64,000 nt of DNA, from positions 1 through 64,000 of the forward strand of contig NZ_JAQQWU010000005.1 in assembly GCF_028610625.1 (NCBI RefSeq). Direction: 5' to 3'. Position numbers and translations under genes: made by a program. The notes under the pieces were generated by a model. It did not search any database. It was not told the DNA's origin and saw nothing but the letters and a program-made list of their open reading frames with translations. The DNA comes from Guptibacillus spartinae. Lineage in GTDB: Bacteria > Bacillota > Bacilli > Bacillales > Guptibacillaceae. Shown in pieces: positions 51,032-60,162 of this stretch (the stretch's first letter is position 1; the number at the start of each line of letters is the position of its first letter).

Positions 51032-53089
51032 CTACATAAAGACTTGTAATATCATATCAATCACTTTAATCCCAATGAATGGGACAATCACTCCTCCTAA
51101 CCCATATAGAAGCAGATTCCGCTTCAACAATTGATTAGATGATACTGGCTTATAAGTAACGCCTTTAATCGCTAAAGGAACTAATGCGGGAATAATAATC
51201 GCATTAAAGATTAAGGCTGACAAAATTGCTGAAGTTGGCGAATATAAGTTCATGATGTTCAAGACTTCCATTTCAGGAATGGCCAACATAAACATCGCTG
51301 GAACAATCGCAAAATACTTTGCAATGTCGTTTGAAATACTGAATGTGGTGAGAGCGCCACGGGTCATTAGTAACTGCTTCCCGATGGCAATGACTTCAAT
51401 AATTTTTGTAGGATTGGAGTCAAGATCCACCATATTCCCAGCCTCTTTCGCAGCTGTAGTTCCACTATTCATTGCAAGCCCTACATCGGCCTGGGCGAGT
51501 GCTGGGGCATCATTTGTTCCATCTCCAGTCATAGCCACTAGTTTACCTGCTGCCTGTTCACGCTTTATGACTTCAATTTTATCTTCAGGTGTACTCTCAG
51601 CAATAAAATCATCAACTCCAGCTTCTTTGGCAATGGTAGCCGCAGTCAAGGGGTTATCCCCCGTACACATGATCGTTCTAATTCCCATCTCTCTGAGTTG
51701 ATCAAATCGTTCTCTCATTCCTGGCTTTACAGTATCTTTCAAGTGAATTATTCCATAAATTTGATTATTTTTAGCTACCGCTAATGGTGTTCCTCCTAGT
51801 TTCGATATCCGTTCAGATTCTTGTTGGAGGTCAACCGGAACATTTCCCCCATTCGCTTCAACCCATCTACGGATGGCGTCCACTGCTCCTTTACGGTACT
51901 GATCCCCATTCGATAAATCTAGCCCACTCATACGTGTTTGTGCTTTAAAAGGAATGACTTCTGCATCTTTTACACTTTCTTCAGGAACATGGATATTTCG
52001 TTCTGCTGCCAGCTCTATTACTGAACGTCCTTCCGGTGTTCCATCATTTATAGACGTATAAACAGCTGCTTCAATGACTTCTATATCATTATGACGATTT
52101 ACAGGAACAAACTCAGAAGCCATGCGGTTTCCAAAAGTAATCGTCCCCGTTTTATCAAGGATGATTGTATTGATATCCCCAGCTGATTCCACAGCTTTTC
52201 CGGACATAGCTACTACATTGAAACGAGTGACGCGATCCATTCCTGCAATCCCAATAGCACTTAACAAACCACCGATCGTCGTTGGAATTAAACAAACGAG
52301 CAGGGCGATTAATACTCCAGTATCAATCGAAAAATTTAAATAGCTAGTGAAAAAAGGTAACGTAACTACAACAATTAAGAACACCATGGTTAAGCTAATT
52401 AACACGGTATTTAAAGCAATTTCATTTGGTGTTTTCTGCCGATCGGCTCCTTCAACCAGTGCAATCATCCGATCTAAGAAAGATTCTCCAGGCTGATTGG
52501 TAATTTCAACCTTTAAGTGATCACTTACTACTTTCGTACCGCCTGTTACTGAATTGAAATCCCCGCCAGCTTCTTTTAAAACTGGGGCGGACTCACCTGT
52601 TATCGCAGATTCATCCACAGTGGCAATCCCTTCGATCACTTCACCATCACCAGGAATTAATTGCCCCTGTGAGACAACCACAATGTCCCCTTTTTTTAAT
52701 TGAGACGATGAAATTTCTTCTATCTCTCCTGTCTTGGTTAGACGAAAAGCAATGGTATCCTGTTTGGTTTGTTTCAACGTATCTGCTTGCGCTTTTCCTC
52801 TTCCTTCTGCGACTGCTTCAGCAAAGTTCGCAAACAAAACCGTAATAAACAAAATGATGGAGACGACGATGTTAAACCAGCTACCATTGTTCTCATTGAC
52901 TTGAGGAACGAAAGCTAAAATGAACGTAATTAAAAATCCAATTTCGACTATAAACATAATTGGGTTTTTGACCATATATTTCGGATGAAGCTTCACGAAC
53001 GCATCTACCAACGCCTGTTTCGTTAAATCTTTTGTAAATAGAGACATTTTCTTTTCACTTTGATTATGAACGACCGTTTCTTGTTCCAT
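51032..53089 (-). CDS. kdpB: Potassium-transporting ATPase ATP-binding subunit KdpB
   Basis: From ATG 53089 (GGAGG 9 bases upstream) it has 685 residues; an earlier ATG at 53095 is too close to the ribosome site. P-type ATPase with TGES (164-167), phosphorylated Asp312 in DKTGT, KGA nucleotide motif and [18 protein letters not shown] hinge. It hydrolyses ATP to drive K+ import through KdpA. Part of the c-di-AMP-controlled kdp operon. Confidence 0.95.
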   Translation of the reverse strand: MEQETVVHNQSEKKMSLFTKDLTKQALVDAFVKLHPKYMVKNPIMFIVEIGFLITFILAFVPQVNENNGSWFNIVVSIILFITVLFANFAEAVAEGRGKAQADTLKQTKQDTIAFRLTKTGEIEEISSSQLKKGDIVVVSQGQLIPGDGEVIEGIATVDESAITGESAPVLKEAGGDFNSVTGGTKVVSDHLKVEITNQPGESFLDRMIALVEGADRQKTPNEIALNTVLISLTMVFLIVVVTLPFFTSYLNFSIDTGVLIALLVCLIPTTIGGLLSAIGIAGMDRVTRFNVVAMSGKAVESAGDINTIILDKTGTITFGNRMASEFVPVNRHNDIEVIEAAVYTSINDGTPEGRSVIELAAERNIHVPEESVKDAEVIPFKAQTRMSGLDLSNGDQYRKGAVDAIRRWVEANGGNVPVDLQQESERISKLGGTPLAVAKNNQIYGIIHLKDTVKPGMRERFDQLREMGIRTIMCTGDNPLTAATIAKEAGVDDFIAESTPEDKIEVIKREQAAGKLVAMTGDGTNDAPALAQADVGLAMNSGTTAAKEAGNMVDLDSNPTKIIEVIAIGKQLLMTRGALTTFSISNDIAKYFAIVPAMFMLAIPEMEVLNIMNLYSPTSAILSALIFNAIIIPALVPLAIKGVTYKPVSSNQLLKRNLLLYGLGGVIVPFIGIKVIDMILQVFM

Positions 53090-53110
53090 TCCCATGCACC
53101 TCCTGCACCG

Positions 53111-54787
53111 CTATTTTAAAGTTAAATACTCTGCCACAGGTCCGAGTACGAGACCTGGGAAGAAGGTTAATGCCCCTACAATGAAAATCGTACCAACTAA
53201 TATCCCACCAAACAGTGGTTGATCTGTTCGGAATGATCCTTTTGTGGTTGGGACAACTTTTTTACTAACTAATGATCCCGCAACAGCCAGCAGCGTTACC
53301 ATCGAAAAGTATCTCCCAATATACATGACGATCCCTGTTGATATGTTCCAAAATGGTGTGGCATCACCAAGACCTTCAAATCCAGAACCGTTATTCCCAG
53401 CGGAAGAGGCATATTCATAGAAAACTTGCGATAATCCGTGAAAACCCGGGTTAGAGATTCCATCTGATCCCAGCGGTGTAAATAGCGCGAATGCGGATGC
53501 CCCCAAAATTAAGAAAGGATGGATAAGAAGTGTTAACGCTAGAAGCTTCATTTCCTTTCCTTCTATCTTTTTCCCTAAAAATTCTGGTGTTCTTCCGACC
53601 ATCAAACCCGCGATAAAAACAGCAATCATCGCGTACATAAGAATATTCATAAATCCTGCACCCACTCCACCAAAAACGGTGTTTAACATCATATTTCCAA
53701 GTGCAAGCATTCCTGTAATCGGTGTTAAGGTATCATGCATCGTATTTACTGCGCCGGTTTCTGAAGCCGTCGTCGTAAGCGCATAAAGAGTAGACTGTGC
53801 CGTACCTAACCGTACTTCTTTCCCTTCCATTGAACCCTCGGAATGTTCAATACCCGTTTCATTTAAGACTGGATTCCCCTGAAATTCAGAGATCATGGAT
53901 ATGGTTAGAAACAAAACGAAAATGGTTGCCATTGAAGCAAATAAAACATTTCCCTGTTTCTTGTTTCCCACCATCTTTCCATACGTAAAAGGCAATGAGG
54001 CAGGTAAAAGAAACATAAGTAGTATCTGTAATAAGTTTGTTAAGCCGTTTGGATTTTCAAACGGATGCGCAGAGTTCACCCCATAGAACCCTCCGCCATT
54101 ATTACCAAACTCTTTTATGGATAAGAACGAACCAACCGGACCCCTCAGGATGGTCTGTTCTTCACCTGAAAGTGTATTTGCTGTTATAATAGTATGAAGG
54201 GTTTGTGGCATGCCTAAGGCAATGAATATGACCCCAAACAGGATAGAAACCGGTAGTAAGACTCTGACAATCGCCCGGACAAAATCCTGAAAAAAATTCC
54301 CTATTGGCTTGCCACCAATCCCTCTAATAAATGCAATGGCTACAGCTAAAGCAGTGGCTGGAGCAGCAAACATCATAAACAAAATGCCAATCATTTGAGA
54401 TAAGAGAGATAACCCAGACTCTCCGCTATAATGCTGTAAATTAGTGTTCGTCATAAAACTAATAGCTGTGTTAAAAGCAAGAGTTGGATCCATTCCCGTT
54501 ATTTCTGTTGGATTCAGAGGCAAGATACCCTGAAGCCTAAAAATCGCGTATACAATTAAAATCATCACCGTATTGGTTAAGAGCAACGCCATCACGTAAC
54601 TCCGCCATGTTTGTTGTTCTGTTTTTAACCCGGCTATCTTATAAAATAACTTTTCAACTGGTAAAAAAACCTTATCTAATTTCGTTGGATGGTTTTCGAA
54701 AACATGCGCCATATATAGTCCAAATGGCTTTAACGTTACTCCTACGATAAGAAGAGTAAAGATCACTGAAAGAAATGCAATAACCAT
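53111..54787 (-). CDS. kdpA: Potassium-transporting ATPase potassium-binding subunit KdpA
   Basis: A 558-residue channel-like subunit with ten or so transmembrane segments and four pore loops (for example TNTNLQHYSGE, NNGGGFYGVNSAHPFENP, TTASETGAVNT, EYASSAGNNGSGFEG), the KdpA hallmarks. It binds K+ and hands it to KdpB. AAGGAGGACC precedes ATG 54787. It follows KdpF by 19 bases. Confidence 0.95.
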   Translation of the reverse strand: MVIAFLSVIFTLLIVGVTLKPFGLYMAHVFENHPTKLDKVFLPVEKLFYKIAGLKTEQQTWRSYVMALLLTNTVMILIVYAIFRLQGILPLNPTEITGMDPTLAFNTAISFMTNTNLQHYSGESGLSLLSQMIGILFMMFAAPATALAVAIAFIRGIGGKPIGNFFQDFVRAIVRVLLPVSILFGVIFIALGMPQTLHTIITANTLSGEEQTILRGPVGSFLSIKEFGNNGGGFYGVNSAHPFENPNGLTNLLQILLMFLLPASLPFTYGKMVGNKKQGNVLFASMATIFVLFLTISMISEFQGNPVLNETGIEHSEGSMEGKEVRLGTAQSTLYALTTTASETGAVNTMHDTLTPITGMLALGNMMLNTVFGGVGAGFMNILMYAMIAVFIAGLMVGRTPEFLGKKIEGKEMKLLALTLLIHPFLILGASAFALFTPLGSDGISNPGFHGLSQVFYEYASSAGNNGSGFEGLGDATPFWNISTGIVMYIGRYFSMVTLLAVAGSLVSKKVVPTTKGSFRTDQPLFGGILVGTIFIVGALTFFPGLVLGPVAEYLTLK

Positions 54788-54806
54788 GTTTGGTCCTCCT
54801 TATAAA

Positions 54807-54890
54807 CTAGAACTTTTCCGGATGTAGCAGCGCGTAACCCAAGTACCCAAACAACCCCAGGGATAAAAAGAATAAAAAGAAATTGATCAT
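54807..54890 (-). CDS. kdpF: Small Kdp subunit KdpF
   Basis: A 27-residue single-helix protein, MINFFLFFLSLGLFGYLGYA followed by LLHPEKF; the HPEKF ending and place directly before kdpA are typical of KdpF, which stabilises the complex through lipid and KdpA contacts. Start ATG 54890 has AGGTGATC upstream and overlaps the stop of the preceding small frame by 4 bases. Confidence 0.88.
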   Translation of the reverse strand: MINFFLFFLSLGLFGYLGYALLHPEKF

Positions 54891-54994
54891 GAATGATCAC
54901 CTGCTTTTGAAATTAACCGTTCGACTCCTTTCAGAAGCGAGATCATCCCTAAACTTAAAGCACTAATAGTAAACAATAACAAAACATCCCACAT
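54887..54994 (-). CDS. 35-residue membrane microprotein at the head of kdpFABC
   Basis: MWDVLLLFTISALSLGMISL followed by LKGVERLISKAGDHS; one hydrophobic helix (about 4-21) and a basic amphipathic end. GAGGAGTGATGGAGT precedes ATG 54994 and its TGA overlaps the KdpF ATG (ATGA), so translational coupling is strong. It is followed by KdpF and preceded by the unrecognised gene at 55001. I know no named family; similar small helices upstream of kdpA exist in other bacteria. Likely a further accessory of the Kdp complex. Confidence 0.7.
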   Translation of the reverse strand: MWDVLLLFTISALSLGMISLLKGVERLISKAGDHS

Positions 54995-55000
54995 ACTCCA

Positions 55001-55423
55001 TCACTCCTCATTAAAATGATTTCTGATCATAAATAATGGTTCTGTGCCATTGGATCTCACAACTACTCGAATACCGTATTCATGAAAAACACGATCGCTC
55101 ATTGAAGGTTGACGTATCACTAATAGAATTGGCGCACCTACAATAACCGCCTTGAGTTGTTTCCCCCAATAACACGCTCCAACCTCATCATCCATAAACA
55201 TCACAATGCTCTTAATGGAATAACCCTCTAATTCTTGAACAACTTTTTTAGCATCGTGCATTTCTAAATGGATCACCTTTAATTGTTCATGCACAGAATA
55301 AAACGTATGTTTTCCTCCAAAAGACCAAAAAAGCAAGTGCTGATATTCGCGCCTTTTATATATCGAATCCAATGGGTGATTTTGATCAAAAATGCACAAA
55401 CTTTTCATCATTCTGTTTTCCAT
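55001..55423 (-). CDS. Unrecognised 140-residue protein heading the c-di-AMP-controlled kdp operon
   Basis: ATG 55423 has GGGAGGTGG upstream; a GTG at 55432 falls inside that site. The soluble protein shows alternating strands and helices (SIKSIVMFMDDEVGACYW, LKAVIVGAPILLVIRQPSMSDRVFHEYGIRVVVRSNG), loosely like a degenerate receiver or Rossmann-type fold, but I recognise no family. It is the first gene after the riboswitch and terminator, 7 bases before the microprotein. Since the operon makes the Kdp pump, a regulatory role is plausible (inference). Confidence 0.75.
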   Translation of the reverse strand: MENRMMKSLCIFDQNHPLDSIYKRREYQHLLFWSFGGKHTFYSVHEQLKVIHLEMHDAKKVVQELEGYSIKSIVMFMDDEVGACYWGKQLKAVIVGAPILLVIRQPSMSDRVFHEYGIRVVVRSNGTEPLFMIRNHFNEE

Positions 55424-55497
55424 GTTTTCCACCTCCCCGATTATGATGAATCGTTCATGTTATAGGCTAGTTCTTTAATCACCCCCCTTAAAAAATG

Positions 55498-55535
55498 CAA
55501 AAAAAAGCCATGAGAAGTTAAACGTCTCATGGCTC
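55498..55535. terminator. Terminator of the kdp riboswitch
   Basis: GCCATGAGA (55507-55515) pairs with TCTCATGGC (55525-55533); the left flank is an A-run giving a T-tract on the minus strand. Between aptamer and first gene, so it is the OFF-state terminator. Confidence 0.88.
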
Positions 55536-55593
55536 TTTTTCTCGTATGACTAAAAAGTGCATACTTAAATAAGCATTAGACATTCTTCTCTTT

Positions 55594-55726
55594 AAACGCT
55601 GACGAGGTTAGCTGTCGGATTCGGGTGGAAAGAGTCACCCTACCATAAAATATGGATTCACCCCTAGTGGCCGCGCCACATGTTGATTGGGTCCCCCGCT
55701 TCTAAAACTTAGAATTAAGCGATTCA
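55594..55726 (-). ncRNA. c-di-AMP (ydaO/yuaA) riboswitch upstream of the kdp operon
   Basis: On the minus strand: AATCGCTTAA, GCGGGGGACCCAATC, GGGGTGAATCC, GTAGGGTGACTC, CCACCCGAATCCGACAGCTA and CCTCGTCAGCGTT, matching the ktrA aptamer at 46803-46935 almost word for word. c-di-AMP riboswitches before kdp are known in B. cereus-group species. It should shut off Kdp when c-di-AMP (and K+) is high. Confidence 0.93.
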
Positions 55727-55765
55727 TAGAATGAATTGATTCAATTGTGTCTTGCTGATGAGATG

Positions 55766-55794
55766 ATTCTACTCCCGCTTATTTTCTATGTCAA
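55766..55794 (-). promoter_or_regulatory. Sigma-A promoter of the kdp operon
   Basis: On the minus strand TTGACA (55789-55794) and TAGAAT (55766-55771) are spaced by 17 bases, 39 bases before the aptamer. Close to consensus. Confidence 0.8.
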
Positions 55795-56244
55795 TAATAA
55801 AAATAAAAAAATCAAAATAAATTTTTCAGCTCCAATTCTCTTTTAGCAACATAAAGAAAGCCTTTATTTAACCGACCACAACGATCATAGTCTCGTAGTC
55901 AAGCTGATATTTTTATTAATACGAAAACAGCAGATAATGAATGAAAACGGAAGCTATAGATACTTATTCATTATTAAAACGTCTATTACGTGTATTTATA
56001 GCTTTTTATACTCCTTTACTAAAATTTAGGCGGAGAGTATGATTTGGCATCATAATACAAGTGGCGGATAACTGTTTAACCATACTTGTTTAAATGATGG
56101 TGAGGAAGCGCTTGCATTTATATCAAACATGCAGCTGTCACTCAAAATAAAGCTGCTAAACTAATAACTCGATTAGTACTTCAATATAATAACGCATACC
56201 ATGTACCGATCAATAACATTTAGTCATTTAAGGAGTGTAAGTTT
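55795..56244. other. Intergenic region, no gene seen
   Basis: Between the kdp promoter and the CBS gene (plus) nothing gene-like is visible. A GAAGCGCTTGC word at about 56105 has weak dyad symmetry. The promoter of the CBS gene must lie here but is not obvious. Confidence 0.4.
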
Positions 56245-56661
56245 ATGAACATTGCTTTTTTTTTGTTACCTAAAGAGAAAGTAGCCTATGTAGCAGATAC
56301 AGATACTATGCGGCAAGCGTTAGAAAAGATGGAGTATCATTCCTATTCAGCTATACCGATCATTAACAAACATGGTAACTACGTTGGTACACTCACAGAA
56401 GGTGATTTACTATGGAAACTTAAAAATGATCCTAACTTAAATTTTCAAAACATGCATAAAATACCACTAATTGAAGTGAAGAAAAACCGAATTAATCTAC
56501 CAGTGCATATAAATGCTGAGATGGAAGACATGCTGGGACTTGCGGTTAGTCAAAATTTTGTTCCTGTAGTGGATGACCAGCAAGTATTTATCGGTATTAT
56601 TAGAAGGCAGGACATTATTGAATATTTCAAATCAATGAATATCAAAAAAACAACGAATTAA
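56245..56661 (+). CDS. CBS-pair protein (CbpB/DarB-like)
   Basis: A 138-residue stand-alone Bateman module: CBS1 (about 9-62, KVAYVADTDTMRQALEKMEYHSYSAIPIINKHGNYVGTLTEGDLL) and CBS2 (about 80-130, INLPVHINAEMEDMLGLAVSQNFVPVVDDQQVFIGIIRRQDIIEYF). Such proteins bind AMP or, in DarB/CbpB, c-di-AMP and then act on stringent-response or pyruvate enzymes. It is divergent from the kdp operon, whose riboswitch also reads c-di-AMP; a link is tempting but unproven. AAGGAGTG precedes ATG 56245. The only other plus-strand gene in this half besides the one at the right edge. Confidence 0.88.
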   Translation: MNIAFFLLPKEKVAYVADTDTMRQALEKMEYHSYSAIPIINKHGNYVGTLTEGDLLWKLKNDPNLNFQNMHKIPLIEVKKNRINLPVHINAEMEDMLGLAVSQNFVPVVDDQQVFIGIIRRQDIIEYFKSMNIKKTTN

Positions 56662-56906
56662 GGAGGACAATTAAGTAAATGTAATTCTTTGAAATAATGA
56701 CCTGAAGAAGGATTCGCTATAACTGGCCAAGCCCGATTCAGGTTAATTATCGGTTGCTCATTAAGTTTAGAAGTCTTGAAAATAGTAGTCCTGGCTGTGG
56801 GATAAAAAATAAGAGGTTTTATTCATTACAAGTAAGTCCGAATAGAACAGACAACGCTCCTCATTCCCTTTACTTCCATTCACCACCCAAAAGTTGAATT
56901 GAGCAA

Positions 56907-56948
56907 CAAAAAAACCAGTATCTGCCCACTTTCAAAGACAAATACCGG
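56907..56948 (-). terminator. Terminator of the glycerate kinase gene
   Basis: CCGGTATTTGTC and GGCAGATACTGG pair over 12 positions (with G-U) and the minus strand continues with seven Ts (56908-56914). Confidence 0.88.
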
Positions 56949-56957
56949 CACTTATTC

Positions 56958-58109
56958 TTACCATTCTATCATCCGACTGACTTTCACCAGTCGCCCAATA
57001 TTCTCAAGCGTTTTCTCCACATTTACAGCCCCTTTTTCCAAAGCCTCTTCTAATGTCATGACACCATTTACCACGCTAAAAACAGCATCAATCCCATGAT
57101 CAAAGACCGCTTCGTAGTCTTCTCCCACACTGCCAGCAATCGCGATTACTGGAAGGTCTGGATTCATAGCTTTTGCGCGTTTTGCAACGCCAACGGGTGC
57201 TTTTCCATGAACCGTTTGAGCATCCAGTCTTCCTTCGCCTGTAAGGAGAAGATCCGCTCCTGCGATGCGATCTTCAAACTGAATGACGTCGAGGACAAGA
57301 TCGATGCCACTCCGAAGCTCTCCTTCTAAAAAGGCGACGATTCCTGCGCCAAGACCTCCTGCAGCTCCCGCACCGCTTATGTGGGTAACCGTTTTTCCGA
57401 GCTCTTTTTCAATGACCTCAGCATAGCGTGCGAGGCAGCGATCAAGTTCATCAACCATTTCTGGAGTGGCGCCTTTTTGCGAACCAAATACGGCTGATGC
57501 TCCCGACTTGCCTGTTAAGGGATTCGTCACATCACACGCCGCTTCGATTTGAACGTTTTTTAAGCGAGAATCCAGATCTGAGACATCGATCGCAGCGAGC
57601 TCGCATAGGGCTTGCCCACCTGGAGAGAGCTCTTTATTCGTTTGATCAACGAGTTTCGCACCGAGTGCCTGCGCCATCCCAGCTCCGCCATCGTTTGTCG
57701 CGGAACCTCCCAGACCGAGAACGATGCGCTCTACGCCTTGATCCAGCGCGTCCTTAATAAGCTGACCCGTTCCATATGTTGAGGTTATCAGCGGATTACG
57801 TTCATCTCGCTGAACCAAATGCAAGCCGGAAGCGGCTGCCATTTCAATGATTGCGGTCTTTCCATCTCCTGTTAAACCGTAGAAAGCAGCAACGTTCTCG
57901 CCAAGCGGACCTTTTACATTGATCGAAATGATCGTGCCGTTTGTCGCATCCACGACTGATTGTACGGTCCCTTCCCCGCCATCTGCGATCGGAAGGTGTG
58001 TATAGGTCGCTTCTGGAAAAGCTTTCCGAAAACCCGCTTCTACGGCTTTACAAACGTCTGGCGCCGAAAGACTTTCTTTAAACGAATCAGGAGCGATGAT
58101 AATTTTCAA
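56958..58109 (-). CDS. glxK: Glycerate kinase
   Basis: The TTG at 58109 gives 383 residues starting MKIIIAPDSFKESLSA, the usual N-terminus; a GTG three codons upstream is less likely. Type 2 glycerate kinase (GlxK/GarK) motifs: PIADGGEGTVQSVV (about 42-55), LGLGGSATNDGGAGMAQALG (about 130-150), ISGAGAAGGLGAGIVAFL and LTGEGRLDAQTVHGK. It phosphorylates D-glycerate to 2- or 3-phosphoglycerate, feeding glycolysis from glycerate or glyoxylate routes. Monocistronic here; no glyoxylate genes nearby. A 20-bp periodic repeat lies upstream at 58356. Confidence 0.94.
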   Translation of the reverse strand: MKIIIAPDSFKESLSAPDVCKAVEAGFRKAFPEATYTHLPIADGGEGTVQSVVDATNGTIISINVKGPLGENVAAFYGLTGDGKTAIIEMAAASGLHLVQRDERNPLITSTYGTGQLIKDALDQGVERIVLGLGGSATNDGGAGMAQALGAKLVDQTNKELSPGGQALCELAAIDVSDLDSRLKNVQIEAACDVTNPLTGKSGASAVFGSQKGATPEMVDELDRCLARYAEVIEKELGKTVTHISGAGAAGGLGAGIVAFLEGELRSGIDLVLDVIQFEDRIAGADLLLTGEGRLDAQTVHGKAPVGVAKRAKAMNPDLPVIAIAGSVGEDYEAVFDHGIDAVFSVVNGVMTLEEALEKGAVNVEKTLENIGRLVKVSRMIEW

Positions 58110-58355
58110 AGACTTCACCTACCTTTATTGTTTATCCCCATAAATTGATATGGCGCTAGTGTAACACGCCCTCCACCGATCATATCGTTACAGACACTCA
58201 CGATAATAAGAATCGTTTCCTCTGTTTCTTTCTACGAATCAATGAAAAGACCTGTTCATTCTCATTGAAAGACAGAATTATTTACTTCATGAAAGGAAAA
58301 ATAGCAGGCTTCTTGCTCGTAGAATAACATTTTCCTCTCGAAAATGATCTCAGTT

Positions 58356-58405
58356 GCTCTTTATTGGCCAAATTCCACTTTTATTAGCTAACTAGAATCA
58401 TTCTA
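58356..58405 (+). repeat. 20-bp periodic repeat, copy 2
   Basis: A GGCCAAATTCCACTTTTATT unit (58366-58385) is followed by the end block AGCTAACTAGAATCATTCTA (58386-58405) with the perfect dyad TAGAATCATTCTA. Same order and strand as the arrays at 39881 and 63765. Lies about 250 bases upstream of the glxK start. Confidence 0.78.
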
Positions 58406-58447
58406 AACCACCAGGCTCCTCACAGCACCCTCCACCCCTTTAAAAGT

Positions 58448-58490
58448 AAAAGGCCTTTCCCTCTTTTCAATCGAAGGGAAAGGCCTTTTT
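58448..58490. terminator. Terminator of the betaine-type ABC operon
   Basis: AAAAGGCCTTTCCCT and AGGGAAAGGCCTTTTT arms form a strong stem just after the binding-protein stop, with T-runs on both strands. Confidence 0.9.
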
Positions 58491-58492
58491 GT

Positions 58493-59404
58493 CTACTCTT
58501 CCAATAACCCATTCTCCACAAGCCAATCATGCGCTACAACAGATACACTGTTTCCTTCAATGTCGACCTTGTAGTTTAATTCACGCATGATGTCGCTGTT
58601 TAGCTGTTCGGCAAGTGGTTTTGTGATTTCTTTTACTTCTGGATATTTTTCATAGACGTCTTCATTAATCGTCACTGCTGCTGTATAAGGAGGAAAGAAA
58701 TTCTTGTCATCCTCAAGGGTAATTAAATTATATTCCACAATCGTGGGATCGGTTTCAAACGCGACCGATACGTCAACGTCACCATTGTCCAATGCTCGTT
58801 GCGTTAATCCGATGTCCATCTGATTGATTTGATTGGTATCGAACTGAAATTCGTACGTTTTTTCTACACCAGGGATGCCATCAGGACGGTTCGCAAACTC
58901 GGCGTCAGAGGCAATCGAAAGCTCGCCGGGATGGTCATTCATATAAGCGGCGAGATCACTGATGGATTGAATCCCTAACTTTTTCGCCTGCTCTTCTCTC
59001 ATGGCGAGCGCGTACGTGTTGTTTACGTTAGACATGTTCATCCAATGGATATCGTTCTCTTTCCCATCAATTTCTTTTACTCGCTGAAACGCTTTGGCAG
59101 GATCAGCGATGGTATCCTGCCCCATGTAGGTAAGAAGCGCGGTACCCGTGTACTCCCACATCAAGTCGACCTGCTCATTCTCAAGGGCTTTCCTGACAAC
59201 GGTACTACTCAAGTTATTCATTTGCTTCACATCATAGCCCGCATCCTCTAGAAGGAAAGCCGTCATTTCTGAGAGCAAGTACTGTTCGGTATAGTTTTTC
59301 CCACCAACAGAGATCGGCTTCCCGCCAATCCCAACGGTTGAGCAGGATGTTACCATCGTTAAGATCACAACGATGATGATTCCACTAAGCATCTTGCTTT
59401 TCAC
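58493..59404 (-). CDS. Glycine betaine/choline-type ABC binding lipoprotein
   Basis: GTG 59404 follows GGAGGTGTTGAT; the longer frame to 59527 lacks a signal and is rejected. The 303-residue protein has a signal peptide with lipobox VTSC (18-21) and an OpuAC/OpuCC-type fold starting ISVGGKNYTEQYLLSEMTAFLLEDAGYDV. It has the length of OpuCC. It binds quaternary amines such as glycine betaine, carnitine or choline outside the membrane. Last gene of the operon. Confidence 0.92.
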   Translation of the reverse strand: MKSKMLSGIIIVVILTMVTSCSTVGIGGKPISVGGKNYTEQYLLSEMTAFLLEDAGYDVKQMNNLSSTVVRKALENEQVDLMWEYTGTALLTYMGQDTIADPAKAFQRVKEIDGKENDIHWMNMSNVNNTYALAMREEQAKKLGIQSISDLAAYMNDHPGELSIASDAEFANRPDGIPGVEKTYEFQFDTNQINQMDIGLTQRALDNGDVDVSVAFETDPTIVEYNLITLEDDKNFFPPYTAAVTINEDVYEKYPEVKEITKPLAEQLNSDIMRELNYKVDIEGNSVSVVAHDWLVENGLLEE

Positions 59405-59423
59405 ATCAACACCTCCAATCCCA

Positions 59424-60161
59424 TTACATTTCTTGTGGTGGCTTCGAGCCTTCAGGAACGATGAGACGCTCGAGTAGTCGAAGCAGATAATCGACAAAAA
59501 TGGCGAGTAGCGTAACAGGAATTGCACCGGAAATTAAGTAGCCATTATCAAACAGCTGGATGCCAGTGAAAATCCATACCCCTAAACCGCCTCCACCGAC
59601 AACATAAGCTAGCGCAGCCGTACCGATATTTAGTACAATCGCCGTCCGAACTCCCGCTAAGATGGAGTACGCCGCATTTGGCAATTCGATTCGGAAGAGA
59701 ATTTGGACCGGCTTCATTCCCATTCCTCTTGCTGCATCAATTAAATTTTCATCAATGGAATCAATTCCAGCGACGGTATTGCGATACATTGGCAGAAGAG
59801 AATAAATAAACAGGGCAAATACCGCTGTTTTAAAGCCAATCCCAAGAATACTAATCATCAAGGCAAGTACGGCAAGACTGGGAATCGTTTGACCCAGGTT
59901 AACCGTATTCGAAACAACCCACTCGGCTCGTCGAAACGACTTTCGCGTGACGAGAATGCCACCAGGTATCGCAATAAGTAAGGCGAGTACCGATGACACA
60001 AGGACAAGCTGTAAGTGTTGCTTAATTAAATGCCAGAATGTCGATGATTCTGTAAAAATGTAATCAAAATAGTGGTTACGGATCGCCCAAAAGAAAAACA
60101 GAGCGACGAGCCCGTAAACGGAATAGCGTACAACAAGACTAATCACTTTCTTCTTATTCAT
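59424..60161 (-). CDS. Betaine-type ABC transporter permease 2
   Basis: A 245-residue permease with five to six hydrophobic segments (about 10-28, 44-68, 80-110, and so on), and a docking loop LIDAARGMGMKPVQILFRIELPNAAYSILAGVRTA. OpuCB/OpuCD type. Its stop is 20 bases before the binding-protein start; it begins 1 base after the ATPase stop. Confidence 0.93.
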   Translation of the reverse strand: MNKKKVISLVVRYSVYGLVALFFFWAIRNHYFDYIFTESSTFWHLIKQHLQLVLVSSVLALLIAIPGGILVTRKSFRRAEWVVSNTVNLGQTIPSLAVLALMISILGIGFKTAVFALFIYSLLPMYRNTVAGIDSIDENLIDAARGMGMKPVQILFRIELPNAAYSILAGVRTAIVLNIGTAALAYVVGGGGLGVWIFTGIQLFDNGYLISGAIPVTLLAIFVDYLLRLLERLIVPEGSKPPQEM

Positions 60162-60162
60162 G

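Noticed and set aside
59405-59527. 41-residue N-terminal extension of the betaine-binding protein
   Set aside because: It would bury the signal peptide; GTG 59404 has GGAGGTG at the right spacing and gives the normal lipoprotein.
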